Assembly: GCF_000952685.1 (NCBI RefSeq)
Contig: NZ_JYHV01000019.1
Coordinates: 1-64,000 of the forward strand
Origin: Stutzerimonas stutzeri
GTDB taxonomy: Bacteria; Pseudomonadota; Gammaproteobacteria; Pseudomonadales; Pseudomonadaceae
Reading direction: 5' to 3'
Length of the DNA: 64,000 bases
Part shown: piece after piece, positions 29,068 to 39,603 of the stretch
Numbering within the stretch: the first letter of the stretch is position 1
How the letters are laid out: every line of letters starts with the position of its first letter
Translations under genes and position numbers: made by a program
Notes under the pieces: model-generated
The model's input: the letters and a program-made list of their open reading frames with translations, nothing else
Database searches by the model: none
What the model was told of the DNA's origin: nothing

Positions 29068-29715
29068 TTACCAGTCTTTCATCGCCTGTTCCGCTGCAGC
29101 GTTTGCCGGTTTCGCCAACAGACCCGTGGGTGCCATCTCAACCGTATAGGTAGCGCCGTCGGCGATCGGTAGAAAGCTCACCCGTCGCGGCTGGGCCTCG
29201 AGGACCAGCGGTGCGCACTGACAGCGCTGCAGCCAAGCCCAGAAGTCGACCCCAGCTTGGCTCCGTCCGAGCGCCACATGAGGGTGGCGAGCCTGATCCT
29301 GCTGTTCGACGGCGAGGTAGCGACCAGAAAGCTTCTCCAGCCGATAGCCCGATTTCAAACCGATCAGCGTTGCCAGACCTTTCCAATGAAGTGCACGCAG
29401 GTCGAGTTGCCAAAGATCACCCTCCAGCGTGACAAAACGGATCTGCTGCCCCTCCTCCACCTTTACTTGATAGCGCTGCTGGCCATCGGCCTGAAACGAC
29501 AAGGACGCCAACGGTGCACCCTGCTCCAGCGGCTGATAAGTGGTGACGTCCCAGGCGATCAAGCCAATCAGACCACCCAGCGCGAGGACCAGCATACCGA
29601 CGGTGCCTCGCAGCCACCCCAACAGCCAGCGGCCGCCGACCAGCATACGCACCGCTATCAGCGCAGTGATCAGCGCAAGCAACGCGACAACCACTGCAAG
29701 CCCCAGATATTGCAT
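29068..29715 (-). CDS. Conserved membrane protein, unknown function
   Basis: 215 residues from ATG 29715. Two membrane helices at the N-terminus (about 3-26 and 38-62) are followed by a beta-rich soluble domain containing YQPLEQGAPLASLSF, YQVKVEEGQQIRFVTLEGDL and a WQLDLRALHWKGL strand. No catalytic motif is seen. I recall pseudomonad homologues loosely labelled as efflux-related; nothing here supports transport. It is monocistronic. Confidence 0.78.
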   Translation of the reverse strand: MQYLGLAVVVALLALITALIAVRMLVGGRWLLGWLRGTVGMLVLALGGLIGLIAWDVTTYQPLEQGAPLASLSFQADGQQRYQVKVEEGQQIRFVTLEGDLWQLDLRALHWKGLATLIGLKSGYRLEKLSGRYLAVEQQDQARHPHVALGRSQAGVDFWAWLQRCQCAPLVLEAQPRRVSFLPIADGATYTVEMAPTGLLAKPANAAAEQAMKDW

Positions 29716-29862
29716 CGCCACATTCCCGAAAATTTGACGGCACATTATCGACAGGGTCACGCAGCGCAGCCAGCAGCAGATGGGGACACTGACTACGAGT
29801 CGACATTCTGCTTTGTTGCCTCCTAACGATACGGTGAAACGACGTTTATTAGCTCGCGATTG

Positions 29863-29880
29863 GCTTGCGGCAACGCAAGC
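29863..29880. repeat. Hairpin in leader of the TSUP gene
   Basis: GCTTGCG-GCAA-CGCAAGC, a perfect 7-bp stem with a GNRA-type tetraloop, 49 bp before the transporter start. Confidence 0.5.
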
Positions 29881-29928
29881 GGCATCATGCGCCGCCTGTC
29901 TTCACCAATTTGCTCATGAGTGACGCGC

Positions 29929-30711
29929 ATGCCAATGCTTGAATTCGCCACAGACCCGCTGGTACTGGCCGCTCTGATGGCCGTTGCCTTCTTTGCGGGT
30001 TTTATCGATGCGATCGCTGGGGGTGGTGGTCTCTTGACCCTACCCGCATTACTCACGGCCGGCTTACCGCCACATCTGGTTCTCGGCACCAACAAACTGT
30101 GCGCGACCTTCGGCTCGGCCACGGCAAGCTTCACGTTTTATCGCCGTAAGCTCTTCGATCCCGGGCAATGGCGATTCGCACTCACGGCTACAGCCGTAGG
30201 CGCAGCACTAGGCGCAGGACTGGCGCACTGGATTCCCGCCCGCTGGCTTAATCAAATGCTGCCCTTGGTGGTCTTCGCCTGTGGGTTGTACCTGCTGTTC
30301 GGTCGGGTGCCGACCACACCACGAGAAGATTCAGCGCCGATCGGCAAACGCCGACAATGGCCGCAGGGGCTGACGCTGGGTTTCTACGATGGCGTGGCCG
30401 GCCCCGGCACCGGCGCCTTCTGGACCGTCAGCAACATGCTGATCTACCCACTGGATCTGCTAAAAGCGAGCGGCGTGGCGCGCAGCATGAACTTCGTCAG
30501 CAACGGTGTTGCGCTTGCCGTATTCGTGATCAGTGGCCAGGTTGCCTGGGCATTGGGGATCGGCATGGGGCTCGCATTGATGGTTGGCGCCTACCTGGGG
30601 GCACGCACAGCGATCCAAGGTGGATCGAAGTTCATTCGACCGATCTTTATTTCGGTCGTGCTGGCATTGAGCCTGAGATTAGCTTGGCAGCACTGGTTCG
30701 GGGCGGCCTGA
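29929..30711 (+). CDS. TSUP (TauE/SafE) family anion transporter
   Basis: 260 residues with about eight membrane helices. The conserved [20 protein letters not shown] and the second-half [13 protein letters not shown] are the two repeat signatures of the family. Members move sulfite, organosulfonates or related anions across the inner membrane. The start is uncertain: GTG 29920, ATG 29929 and ATG 29935 are all in frame and none has a strong ribosome binding site. The 3' end overlaps the convergent nudC gene by 33 bp. Confidence 0.9.
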   Translation: MPMLEFATDPLVLAALMAVAFFAGFIDAIAGGGGLLTLPALLTAGLPPHLVLGTNKLCATFGSATASFTFYRRKLFDPGQWRFALTATAVGAALGAGLAHWIPARWLNQMLPLVVFACGLYLLFGRVPTTPREDSAPIGKRRQWPQGLTLGFYDGVAGPGTGAFWTVSNMLIYPLDLLKASGVARSMNFVSNGVALAVFVISGQVAWALGIGMGLALMVGAYLGARTAIQGGSKFIRPIFISVVLALSLRLAWQHWFGAA

Positions 30712-31512
30712 ACGTCGAGCCACATACAAGTCGATCAAGTAGCGGGCAATGGATTTTGGCGCTGGTAGTGCCGGCAGATCGTGGATCGAGAACCAGCCGG
30801 CATCTTCGATCTCCTCAGGCTGCATGACGATCTCTCCCGACGCATATTCCGCGTGGAAGCCAAGCATCAACGAGTGCGGAAACGGCCAGCCCTGGCTGCA
30901 GATGTAGCGAGGCTCCTGGATCGAAACACCGACTTCCTCATGCACCTCTCGCCGGACGCACTGCTCGACCGACTCGCCAGGCTCAACGAAGCCCGCCAGC
31001 GTGCTGTATACACCCGGCGCGAAGCGCGGTGAACGCGCCAGCAGCAATTCATCGCCACGAGTCACCAGAACGATCATGCTCGGAGATATACGCGGGTAAT
31101 GATGAATGCCGCAACTCTCGCACTGCATTGCCCGCTCTGTCGGATGCTGACGCATCGGGTTGCCACAGCTTCCGCAGAAGCGATGATGATTGGCCCAGGT
31201 GCCGATCTGTGCGGCGAAGCCGAGCATACGGAACCTGTCGACATCATCGTCCTGCATCATGAACTGACGCAAGCCCTGCCAGGCTGCACCAGGCACTTCG
31301 GCAGGGTGAGCCAGCTCCAACAGAAACACCGGGTCGCCGTCGAAGTAACCCAAGCCCTGCTCACTTATCACAGGTAATTCAAGCCGCTTGAGCCAGCCTC
31401 TCGGAAACAGCACACCGTTGGCATCGAAAAGAAAACCCTGCTGACAATGCACAACGGCCCACCCGCCTTCGTTCGCGGGATCGAGCAGTGCAGGCTGCCA
31501 GCGAAGGCTCAT
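30679..31512 (-). CDS. nudC: NADH pyrophosphatase / RNA decapping enzyme NudC
   Basis: 277 residues from the ATG at 31512. A four-Cys zinc site ([11 protein letters not shown] and [11 protein letters not shown]) precedes a Nudix domain with [20 protein letters not shown], a perfect GX5EX7REUXEE box. The family motif SQPWPFPxS appears as SQGWPFPHS. It hydrolyses NADH to NMNH and AMP and removes NAD caps from RNA. The start overlaps the fimL stop by one base (TGATG), so they are coupled. Confidence 0.95.
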   Translation of the reverse strand: MSLRWQPALLDPANEGGWAVVHCQQGFLFDANGVLFPRGWLKRLELPVISEQGLGYFDGDPVFLLELAHPAEVPGAAWQGLRQFMMQDDDVDRFRMLGFAAQIGTWANHHRFCGSCGNPMRQHPTERAMQCESCGIHHYPRISPSMIVLVTRGDELLLARSPRFAPGVYSTLAGFVEPGESVEQCVRREVHEEVGVSIQEPRYICSQGWPFPHSLMLGFHAEYASGEIVMQPEEIEDAGWFSIHDLPALPAPKSIARYLIDLYVARRSGRPEPVLPS

Positions 31513-33194
31513 CAGGCAGCCACCGGAAGACCCAATGCGCGAACGCTCTCGGACGCAATATCCAGCACGCTGGCGCGAGAGTCGTCGCGCCGCAGTATTG
31601 CGCCACCGTCGAGGTAGTACTCGAGGCTGGTCAAGGCATCGGCAAGGGTTTCGAGCATCTGCTCTGGAGGCATCTGCACGCCTTCGAGCATCTGCTTCTG
31701 AATGAAGTCGGCACAAGCACCGATCAGCTCGGCCGCCCGATCTTGCTCAAGGAAACGCAACCCGCCACGAACCGCCATCAAGCTGAACGGGACGTTAGCC
31801 AGATGCAGCTTTTCCCCATTGGACTCCAGATAGGCTGTGATAGCGCGCTTGGCCAACGCCAGGCCCGCGGTCGCTTCGCCGATCACAACAATGCAGGCCT
31901 CGGTGAGCTGATGATTGGCGAAGGCTTCAGCTTCCTGGCCCGGTTGGGCAATTGGAGGCCGCGAATCACGGCGCTCGCCGCGCTCCAGGCTTGCCACCAT
32001 GCTTTCGACATAGAGCACCGCGTCGGCCAGCTTCAGCAGCGCCTGGGAGTCCGGAGCCTGTTCGGCGCTCCAGCCGGCGACCGTGGCAAGCTGAGCGTGC
32101 AAGGTACTCGAAGCGGAAGACAGCCCCACCATACCCAGGGTCTTCGCCAGCTTCCCCAACAGACTGTGCAGGTTGGCGTACGATTCGCTCGGAGCCGTCT
32201 GCCTTTCGATGAGGTCCAGCAGATCCTTGAGGCTCGCCAGTTCTTCACGAATCGCCGATGACAGCGAACGCATCACTGCCTGACCGGGACCAGCGAGGCG
32301 CTGGGACTCGTCCTCGAGCAGATGATCGGTAAAGGGCAGCGGACCAAGCGAGAACGTCTCGCGAACCTGAGTCGCCATGGGCCCGCTGCTTTCCGCCAAC
32401 GCAACCAGATACAGCAATTCCTTGAGCAGGACACGCGGCGGCTCGTAGGCCGTATTGATGCTGAGTTGTCGAAGCTCACGGTCGAGCCGGGAAAACAGTT
32501 GCTTGCGTGACTGACGCGGCAGCAGCTGGCCATCCAGCTGGGCCTCCAACGCCGCACTGCCCAACCAGCATAGGCGGCCAGCAGGAGTATTGGCGAACAG
32601 CAGATCCAATCGACTGAGGGCTCGCGCCATGAGCTTGAGGCTCGCGGCAGCATTATCTTCACGAATGAAACCCAGCAGACCGACCTGATACATCTGTCGT
32701 AAGCGTCGTGCTTCGGTCATCCGCGCGGCAGGCTCTCGCACTGCCGCCACCACTGGTGGTCGCGCATGATCGAGTCGGGCACTGAAGAAGAAACTCTCGG
32801 GTAACGGGGACTGTGCACTGACGAGCCGCAGCGCGTTGATCGGCGGCAGGAGCAGTTCCGGCATTTCCTGACGGCTGGCATCAACACTTTCAAGATAGCG
32901 CCCGAGCACATACAGGGCATTGCTCAGCGCTGCCAGCTGAGTATCCCGTTCTTCGCCTGCGCCAACCGGAATATCGGTGGCGAGCTGGAGTATTTCCTGC
33001 GCCAGCAACTCGGCCCCGGTCAATTCGATGAGATTGAGTGTCCCCCGAACCTGCTTGAGATTTTCCACGGCCTGTTGCAGCAGACTTCCGTTGTTCCGAT
33101 CAATGATGAAATGCTCGAGGCTCTGCTCGGCTTCCTCCATGGTTGCGAATAGTTCATCGCGGACCAGGCTGAGTGAAGTAGCTCCGGTAACCAT
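31512..33194 (-). CDS. fimL: FimL, ChpA-like pilus/virulence regulator
   Basis: 560 residues, matching FimL length. It resembles the N-terminal Hpt-like modules of the chemosensory kinase ChpA but has no kinase or receiver domain. The first Hpt-like helix pair ([20 protein letters not shown] then [13 protein letters not shown]) has Gln where a phospho-accepting His would be, so it cannot relay phosphate. In P. aeruginosa FimL acts with the Pil-Chp system and FimV to raise cAMP and support twitching motility. The position next to nudC matches that species. Confidence 0.92.
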   Translation of the reverse strand: MVTGATSLSLVRDELFATMEEAEQSLEHFIIDRNNGSLLQQAVENLKQVRGTLNLIELTGAELLAQEILQLATDIPVGAGEERDTQLAALSNALYVLGRYLESVDASRQEMPELLLPPINALRLVSAQSPLPESFFFSARLDHARPPVVAAVREPAARMTEARRLRQMYQVGLLGFIREDNAAASLKLMARALSRLDLLFANTPAGRLCWLGSAALEAQLDGQLLPRQSRKQLFSRLDRELRQLSINTAYEPPRVLLKELLYLVALAESSGPMATQVRETFSLGPLPFTDHLLEDESQRLAGPGQAVMRSLSSAIREELASLKDLLDLIERQTAPSESYANLHSLLGKLAKTLGMVGLSSASSTLHAQLATVAGWSAEQAPDSQALLKLADAVLYVESMVASLERGERRDSRPPIAQPGQEAEAFANHQLTEACIVVIGEATAGLALAKRAITAYLESNGEKLHLANVPFSLMAVRGGLRFLEQDRAAELIGACADFIQKQMLEGVQMPPEQMLETLADALTSLEYYLDGGAILRRDDSRASVLDIASESVRALGLPVAA

Positions 33195-33231
33195 GCCTAG
33201 CGCGCCTCCCGCGCAACGTTTAGATGATGCA

Positions 33232-34074
33232 TCAGTCGGAGAAATCCGGTTTCTGTTTGCTCATATGGGCAGCCATGGCCACCTTGAGGTCTGCCGACTG
33301 AAGCATTGCAGCATTCCAGGTGGCAATGTACTCGAGACCGTCATCGACGCGGTGATCGCGCATATAGCGGATCATTTCCTTGGTGCCGCGAATCGCCACC
33401 GGCGACTTCGCAGCGATGTCAGCTGCCAGAGCGAACACCGCGGCCATCAGCTTCGGCTGATCAGGATAGGCTCGATTCACCAATCCTATGGCCTGCGCTT
33501 CCTGGCCTTCAACGGTGCGTCCGGTATAAGCCAACTCTCGCATCATTCCATCGCCGATGATTCGCGGCAGCCGTTGCAGTGTTCCGACATCAGCCGCCAT
33601 GCCCATGTCGATTTCCTTGATGGAGAATTGCGCGTCGAGCGTGCTGTAACGCATATCGCAAGCAGCGATCAGATCGATCGCACCGCCTATGCAATATCCT
33701 TGGATGGCTGCGATAACCGGCTTGCGGCAGTTGTCCACGGCATTGAACGACGCTTGCAGCTTGAGAATCTGACGGCGCAGGCGCTCGGCGTTGCGTCCGA
33801 CATCATTCCCCATCTGGGTTGCGGCTTGCGCTAACAACTGCAGATCGATACCGGCCGAAAAATGTTTACCCTCGCCTGAAAGCACCACTACACGGACATC
33901 GTCCGTATCGTCGATCCACTCGAAAATATCGACAATCTCACTCCAGAACGCAGCGTTCATGGCATTGACCTTGTCAGGTCGATTGATCGCTACATGGGCG
34001 ATCTTGTCCTTCAACTCCACACGGAAGGCTTGGTACTCAGTCACGCTATCATCCTCGACAGCCGAGGCACTCAT
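33232..34074 (-). CDS. Crotonase / enoyl-CoA hydratase family protein
   Basis: 280 residues from the ATG at 34074. A GTG at 34044 with GAGGA upstream would begin at VTEYQAFRVELKDKIAHVAI and matches the usual family start, so the N-terminus is unsettled. The crotonase oxyanion-hole segments are GKHFSAGIDLQLLAQ and IQGYCIGGAIDLIAACDMRY. Residues IKEIDMGMAADVG hold the Glu/Asp pattern of dienoyl-CoA isomerases (a D-x-G rather than two hydratase Glu), so delta3,5-delta2,4-dienoyl-CoA isomerase is as likely as hydratase. Confidence 0.88.
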   Translation of the reverse strand: MSASAVEDDSVTEYQAFRVELKDKIAHVAINRPDKVNAMNAAFWSEIVDIFEWIDDTDDVRVVVLSGEGKHFSAGIDLQLLAQAATQMGNDVGRNAERLRRQILKLQASFNAVDNCRKPVIAAIQGYCIGGAIDLIAACDMRYSTLDAQFSIKEIDMGMAADVGTLQRLPRIIGDGMMRELAYTGRTVEGQEAQAIGLVNRAYPDQPKLMAAVFALAADIAAKSPVAIRGTKEMIRYMRDHRVDDGLEYIATWNAAMLQSADLKVAMAAHMSKQKPDFSD

Positions 34075-34238
34075 GTGCCTTAAACAGGTTGGACAGGCCC
34101 TTCGCAGGGACTGTTCTCAGCCGAACAACTATAACAACAGCCGGGTGAAAGTCGATGCGGGACGTTGTGAAGCAGCCCACGCCCTTGCACATCATCGGCT
34201 TTGACATCTCGCGATAGCAGGTCAATACCAAGTATTGC

Positions 34239-36491
34239 CTATTCCTCAAGGATGCAATCGACCGTATACCGCGTTCCCCCAGCATGCTCTTCGTGCTGCA
34301 GCCCATGCACATCGGCGTCGAATCCGGGGAAGCGGGCGGCGAAGCGTTGGGCGAAAGCAAGGTAGTCGAGTATTGAGCGCGTTTCGGGAGTAAACCGCTC
34401 GCCCGGCATGATCAGGGGAATACCTGGCGGGTACGGCACCAACATTACCGCGGCAATACGGCCCTCCAGCGCTTCGATGGGTACAGCTTCGACCTCTCCC
34501 CGAACCAGCTTGTCATAGGCATCGGCCGGTTTTATCGCCAGCGCCGGCAGCGCCGTATACATCCGCCGCATGGCTTTTGCGGTGGCGTTGTCGCGGTAGC
34601 ACTCGTGCAAGGAGTCACACAGGTCGCGCAACCCCATCCCGGCGTACTGGCTGCCGCCGGTCTGCCCGACGGTGGGCAACGCGTCGCATAACGGGACGTT
34701 ATCGTCGTAGTGCCTTTTGAACTCCAGTAACTCGGTTAGCAACGTGCTCCATTTGCCCTTGGTGATGCCCATGGAAAACAGCACCAGAATCGAATAAAGA
34801 CCAGTCTTTTCGACGACCAGCCCCCGCTCCCAGAGAAACTTGCTGACAACCGCTGCGGGAATGCCCCGCTCACTCAGCCTACCGCCAGCAGTGAGGCCAG
34901 GTGTGACCAGCGTGACCTTGATGGGGTCAAGCAATACGTAGTCATCCGCCACATCACCGAAACCATGCCAGTCCGCTTCCGGCTGCAGCAGCCAGTCAGC
35001 GGTAACCAGTTCGTCCGCGCCATCCGCCGCGGTGGGTTGCCAGATACTGAACCACCAATCGTCCGGCGCCAGATGCTGACGGAGATTGGCCAGTGCACGA
35101 CGGAAACTTAGTGCCTCGTCGAAGGTTTCCTGTATCAACGAGCGCCCGGCGGGGCCTTCCATCATCGCCGAAGCCACATCGAGCGAGGCAAGAATGCCGT
35201 ACTGCGGCGACGTCGAGATATGCATCATGAACGCTTCGTTGAAGCGATCCCGATCCAACTGTCGCTGCTGACTGTCGAGCACATGGATCATCGAGGCCTG
35301 GCTGAAGGCCGCCAATACCTTGTGCGTCGAATGCGTGGTGAACACCAGCGGCCCCTGCTCGCGCGTATCCATCCCATAGCGGCCATCGTAGAACTCGTGA
35401 AAGGCCGCATAGGCATACCAGGCCTCATCGAAGTGCAAGACATCGACACTGTTGCCCAGGGTGCGCTTGATCAGATTGGCGTTATAACAGAGCCCGTCGT
35501 AAGTGGAATTGGTGACGACGGCCAGTCTGACTCGTGGCGGTCTCCCGCGCGCTAGCGGGTTGGCATCGATCTTGGCCTGAATCGATTCCGGGGAAAACTC
35601 CTCGAGAGGAATCGGACCGATAATGCCGAGCTCGTTGCGCGAAGGCGTCAGGTAGAGCGGAATCGCCCCGGTCATGATGATCGAATGCAGTATCGATTTG
35701 TGGCAGTTGCGGTCCACCAGGACCAGGTCATCCCGCGCCACCATCGAGTGCCAGACGATCTTGTTCGCGGTCGACGTTCCGTTGATGACGAAAAAAGTAT
35801 GGTCCGCACCGAAATTGCGCGCCGCCCGAGCTTCGGCTGCGGCCAGCGGCCCCGTGTGGTCGAGCAGCGAGCCGAGCTCCGGCACCGAGACCGACAGATC
35901 GGAACGCAGGGTGTTCTCGCCGAAGAATTGATGGAAAGCCTGGCCGACCGGGCTCTTGCGAAACGCAACGCCACCGCCATGACCCGGAGTGTGCCACGAG
36001 TAGTTGGAATCGCCGGTGTGCTGAACCAGTGCGCGGAAGAACGGAGGCAGCAAGCCGTCCAGATAGCTCCGGGCGGCCCGCGCGACTTGTCGTGCAAGGA
36101 ACGGAACAGTGTCTTCGAACAGGTAGAGCAGCCCGCGCAGCTCGTTCAGGTCTGCCATCGCTTCGGCCGGGGCATTCTCGATAGTGATCTGCTCACCAAG
36201 CGCGAAGATCGGCAATTGTGGCGCGCGCCGCCGTGCGACGCGAATAAGTCCCACCACGTCCTGCAGCAGCCGCTGATTCTCACCGGCACCCTCGGCAGCG
36301 ACCAGAATACAGGCGAGTCCGTGGTGCGTAGAAGCGACGATGCGACCTTCGGCAGCGCTACCCGTGGGAAGAATATGGAAGCCGTCCCGTTCGAGCTCGG
36401 CAGCGATCTCGCGGACACGCTCGCCAGCGACGGTATCGGCTTTGATATCGCGGTGAACGATGAGGATGGGAAACTTGAGGTCTTTATACAT
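34239..36491 (-). CDS. ldcA: Lysine/ornithine/arginine decarboxylase (LdcA-type)
   Basis: 750 residues from the ATG at 36491 with AGGA upstream; the frame extends further 5' without support. Fold type I decarboxylase with an N-terminal receiver-like wing domain (about 1-130), a PLP core with TSTANK (about 239-244), DEAWYAY, and the Schiff-base Lys391 in THSTHKVL, then a C-terminal domain with PYPPGIPLIMPGE. In P. aeruginosa the orthologous LdcA makes cadaverine from lysine and links arginine to lysine catabolism. The downstream 160 bp hold no gene that I can support. Confidence 0.92.
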   Translation of the reverse strand: MYKDLKFPILIVHRDIKADTVAGERVREIAAELERDGFHILPTGSAAEGRIVASTHHGLACILVAAEGAGENQRLLQDVVGLIRVARRRAPQLPIFALGEQITIENAPAEAMADLNELRGLLYLFEDTVPFLARQVARAARSYLDGLLPPFFRALVQHTGDSNYSWHTPGHGGGVAFRKSPVGQAFHQFFGENTLRSDLSVSVPELGSLLDHTGPLAAAEARAARNFGADHTFFVINGTSTANKIVWHSMVARDDLVLVDRNCHKSILHSIIMTGAIPLYLTPSRNELGIIGPIPLEEFSPESIQAKIDANPLARGRPPRVRLAVVTNSTYDGLCYNANLIKRTLGNSVDVLHFDEAWYAYAAFHEFYDGRYGMDTREQGPLVFTTHSTHKVLAAFSQASMIHVLDSQQRQLDRDRFNEAFMMHISTSPQYGILASLDVASAMMEGPAGRSLIQETFDEALSFRRALANLRQHLAPDDWWFSIWQPTAADGADELVTADWLLQPEADWHGFGDVADDYVLLDPIKVTLVTPGLTAGGRLSERGIPAAVVSKFLWERGLVVEKTGLYSILVLFSMGITKGKWSTLLTELLEFKRHYDDNVPLCDALPTVGQTGGSQYAGMGLRDLCDSLHECYRDNATAKAMRRMYTALPALAIKPADAYDKLVRGEVEAVPIEALEGRIAAVMLVPYPPGIPLIMPGERFTPETRSILDYLAFAQRFAARFPGFDADVHGLQHEEHAGGTRYTVDCILEE

Positions 36492-36609
36492 GGGTGCTTC
36501 CTGGAGGCGTACTCCCCCCAGCGTAGAAGGTCCGCCCTCAAGCACCAAGCGTGAAATGCGATGGCGCCGAGTCGACGCGACAATAGGCGCGTCAGACAGC
36601 GCCGACGGA

Positions 36610-37371
36610 TCAGGCCGGCAAGGCTTCAGTCTCGATCTCAGAGGATTGTTCCAGCTGCACCCAGAGCGGCGCCGCACCCGCAGCCTTTTCGATCGCTTGC
36701 ATGCGTGCCGCATGCGCGGCGACTTCTTCGGCACTGGCGCGAATGACCAGCGTGCCGGGACGATCAGCCGGCAACCGACGGATTGGCGTTGCCTGCTGCC
36801 GACCGCCGTTTTCAGACTCGGCGCCCTCACCTGCTAGGGACAGATTGGTCTGCCCGCCGGTCATGGTCAGGTAGACGTCGGCGAGAATCTCGGCGTCGAG
36901 CAGCGCGCCGTGCAGGTCGCGACCGGAGTTGTCCACGCCATAGCGTTTGCAAAGCGCATCGAGGCTGTTGCGCTGACCCGGATGGCGCTCGCGCGCCATT
37001 AACAATGTATCGAGAACGCTACAGTGGTCGCTCAGCTCGGCACGGTCCTGCTGCCCGAGCAGGGCGAACTCGTTATTGATGAAGCCAACGTCGAACGCTG
37101 CGTTATGAATGATAAGTTGCGCGCCTTTGATGAAATCGAAGAACTCATCGGCGACATCCTTGAACCTGGGCTTATCGGTCAAGAACTCATTGGTAATACC
37201 GTGAACGGCGATGGCACCCTCGTCCACCTCACGGTCCGGCTGAAGGTACACGTGATAATGCCGCCCCGTGAGGCGTCGGCCGATGACTTCGACACAGCCG
37301 ATCTCGATGATCCGGTGCCCATCGGTCACCGGCATGCCAGTGGTTTCGGTGTCCAGCACTACGCTACGCAT
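36610..37371 (-). CDS. dnaQ: DNA polymerase III epsilon subunit (proofreading)
   Basis: 253 residues. DEDDh exonuclease motifs are intact: Exo I LDTETTG, Exo II IIHNAAFDVGFINNE, and Exo III DLHGALLDAEILADVY. The C-terminal tail (about 185-253) carries the alpha-subunit binding region after a flexible linker. It removes misincorporated bases 3' to 5'. The start lies 12 bp after rnhA on the same strand, in contrast to the divergent rnhA-dnaQ arrangement of E. coli. Confidence 0.96.
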   Translation of the reverse strand: MRSVVLDTETTGMPVTDGHRIIEIGCVEVIGRRLTGRHYHVYLQPDREVDEGAIAVHGITNEFLTDKPRFKDVADEFFDFIKGAQLIIHNAAFDVGFINNEFALLGQQDRAELSDHCSVLDTLLMARERHPGQRNSLDALCKRYGVDNSGRDLHGALLDAEILADVYLTMTGGQTNLSLAGEGAESENGGRQQATPIRRLPADRPGTLVIRASAEEVAAHAARMQAIEKAAGAAPLWVQLEQSSEIETEALPA

Positions 37372-37383
37372 GTTTCAACTCAC

Positions 37384-37836
37384 TCAAGCGGTTTGTCGTT
37401 TAGCCTGTACTACGCCGCGATTGGCCAGCAGATCGGCGCGTTCGTTTCCCGGGTGGCCGGTATGCCCGCGCACCCATTGCCAGCTCACTTGATGGCGATT
37501 GACTTGCTCATCGAGCTGGCGCCACAGATCGGCGTTCTTTACCGGCTGCTTGGCAGCGGTTTTCCAACCCCGTTTCTTCCAGTTGGGCATCCAGTCGTTG
37601 ATGCCTTGCATGACGTACTGGGAGTCGGTCACCAGCTTGACCTGGCAAGGCCTTTTCAGCTCTTCCAGTGCACGGATAGCTGCCATCAGCTCCATTCGAT
37701 TATTGGTGGTTTCCGCTTCGCCGCCCCACAGCTCGCGCTCAACGCCCTTGTAAACAAGCAGCGCACCCCAACCACCGGGACCCGGATTACCCTTGCAGGC
37801 GCCATCCGTGTATATCTCGACCGTTTCATCACTCAT
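37384..37836 (-). CDS. rnhA: Ribonuclease HI
   Basis: 150 residues, standard length. Active-site residues are visible in [16 protein letters not shown] (Asp), [10 protein letters not shown] (Glu), [10 protein letters not shown] (Asp) and [17 protein letters not shown] (His and Asp). It cuts the RNA strand of RNA-DNA hybrids, removing primers and R-loops. It sits between the methyltransferase gene and dnaQ with short gaps (20 and 12 bp), so one operon is likely. Confidence 0.97.
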   Translation of the reverse strand: MSDETVEIYTDGACKGNPGPGGWGALLVYKGVERELWGGEAETTNNRMELMAAIRALEELKRPCQVKLVTDSQYVMQGINDWMPNWKKRGWKTAAKQPVKNADLWRQLDEQVNRHQVSWQWVRGHTGHPGNERADLLANRGVVQAKRQTA

Positions 37837-37856
37837 GAAGGATTATTTGCCTAATT

Positions 37857-38612
37857 TTACTGTTCGGCATCACGGCGACTGACCTTTGCCACAGGCATTG
37901 GCAGCAGCTGACCCATACGCTCGCGACGGCTCTGTCGCAGAGGTCGCAGGCCCACCATCAGCTTTCGCGCCACCAGCAGATAGAAACCGCCGGTCGGCAT
38001 CTGCAGTCGCTGGCCGACGATGTCCAGGCCGGACAATCGTGTCTGCCACTGACCCGAGGAAAGCGGCGGACAATAGCATCCGAACCGACGTTTCTCCAGC
38101 GCGAATCCAAGCAGGTTCAACCAGTCCCCGACGCGTGTGGAACGGATGCAGCGAGCACGACGAAAGGCCTTGCGTGACACCAGGCGCGTCGCTCCCCAAG
38201 CACTCCACGGATTGACTCCAACGATCAACAAGTGCCCGCCCGGCCTGACGCTACGCGCCGCCTCGCGCAGCAAAGCGTGTGGCGACAGACTGAAATCAAG
38301 GCCGTGCTGAACCACCACGACGTCGGCGGCGTGCTCACCGATCGGCCAGCTCTGCTCTTCGCAAACGATCTCGACGCCCGCCAACGGTGGCCCCAATCGC
38401 ACACTACGCTTGATCTTCTGCGGCTCGATTGGCGTATTGGCGAACGGTCCGTAATGCACCAGGTAGCTGCCGAAGCAACGCGACAATTCCTGACTGATCA
38501 CCCACTCTTCCTGCTGCAACAGCTGTCGACCCGTTGGGCTATCGAACCAGGCACTCGCCTCGTTCATCAGCGACAGCCAATCTTCATCCGACTTGGTACA
38601 AGACTCACTCAT
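37857..38612 (-). CDS. Class I SAM-dependent methyltransferase
   Basis: 251 residues. The SAM-binding strand-loop is degenerate: EEQSWPIGEHAADVVVVQHG replaces the usual E/DxGxGxG element. The post-motif LREAARSVRPGGHLLIVGVN is the clear methyltransferase signature (motif III, with NPWSAWG). The N-terminus has SLMNEASAWFDSPTGRQLL. It lies upstream of rnhA in an apparent operon and diverges from gloB. The substrate is unknown. Confidence 0.85.
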   Translation of the reverse strand: MSESCTKSDEDWLSLMNEASAWFDSPTGRQLLQQEEWVISQELSRCFGSYLVHYGPFANTPIEPQKIKRSVRLGPPLAGVEIVCEEQSWPIGEHAADVVVVQHGLDFSLSPHALLREAARSVRPGGHLLIVGVNPWSAWGATRLVSRKAFRRARCIRSTRVGDWLNLLGFALEKRRFGCYCPPLSSGQWQTRLSGLDIVGQRLQMPTGGFYLLVARKLMVGLRPLRQSRRERMGQLLPMPVAKVSRRDAEQ

Positions 38613-38724
38613 GGCTAGCCTCCATTCATCGGCTGGGTCGGTCAGATCGGAGCTACCGGCCGGTTCAACTTTCCGATATCGCTGTTAGGATGCGCTTTTG
38701 CTAATGACTTGGCGACCCGTACAT

Positions 38725-39504
38725 ATGTTGAAGATAGAAGCTCTGCCGGCCTTCACTGACAACTACATATGGATGCTGCTGGATCCTCAAAGCCGCCTTT
38801 GCGCGGCGGTGGACCCGGGTGAATCGGGCCCCGTCCAGCGCTGGCTGGATGCCCGTCCCGACTGGCGCCTGACCGATATTCTGATCACCCACCACCACCA
38901 CGATCACGTTGGCGGCGTGCAACAACTCAAGGCCACGCATGGGGCGAAGGTCCATGGGCCGGCTGCAGAGAATATTCCTGGCAAGGACAATGCGCTGGCT
39001 GATGGGCAGCGTATCCGCGTCCTCGACCAGGAGCTGGAGGTGATCGAAGTGCCCGGGCATACCAGCGGCCACATCGCCTACTTTCACGACAACGCAAAGG
39101 AGCCATGGCTATTGAGCGGCGACACTTTGTTCGCCGCAGGCTGCGGCCGCCTTTTCGAGGGCACCGCAGCCCAGATGTTCAACTCTCTGCAACGACTGGC
39201 GGCGCTGCCCGCGTCCACCCGGGTGTACTGCGCTCATGAATACACACTGAGCAATCTGCGATTTGCCCAGGCAGTGGAGCCGGACAACCAGGAAATCGCA
39301 GGGCGCATCGAACAGGTCATTCGTTGGCGTGAGGCAAAACGCATTACCCTTCCCACTGACATGCGCATCGAACAGGCTACCAACCCGTTCCTGCGCAGCA
39401 CCGAACCCACCGTCGCGGCTGCAGCAAGTCGCCATGCCGGCCGTCAATTAACCACGCCAGAAAGCGTATTCACGGCATTGCGCACCTGGAAAGACAGCTT
39501 CTGA
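38725..39504 (+). CDS. gloB: Hydroxyacylglutathione hydrolase (glyoxalase II)
   Basis: 259 residues from ATG 38725, selected by family alignment ([20 protein letters not shown]); upstream in-frame starts exist and no good ribosome binding site marks any of them. The metallo-beta-lactamase fold has the metal motif [10 protein letters not shown], later ligands [11 protein letters not shown] and [11 protein letters not shown], and the C-terminal glutathione-binding region [17 protein letters not shown]. It hydrolyses S-lactoylglutathione to lactate and glutathione, completing methylglyoxal detoxification. Confidence 0.95.
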   Translation: MLKIEALPAFTDNYIWMLLDPQSRLCAAVDPGESGPVQRWLDARPDWRLTDILITHHHHDHVGGVQQLKATHGAKVHGPAAENIPGKDNALADGQRIRVLDQELEVIEVPGHTSGHIAYFHDNAKEPWLLSGDTLFAAGCGRLFEGTAAQMFNSLQRLAALPASTRVYCAHEYTLSNLRFAQAVEPDNQEIAGRIEQVIRWREAKRITLPTDMRIEQATNPFLRSTEPTVAAAASRHAGRQLTTPESVFTALRTWKDSF

Positions 39505-39603
39505 CTAAGTCGACCAGTCTCCAAAAACCAAGGCACCGGGTTGACCCACCGGAACGGCATTCCTACACTCCCTCGAATTTTGCGCTAGGGAAACCTTCAG
39601 CCA

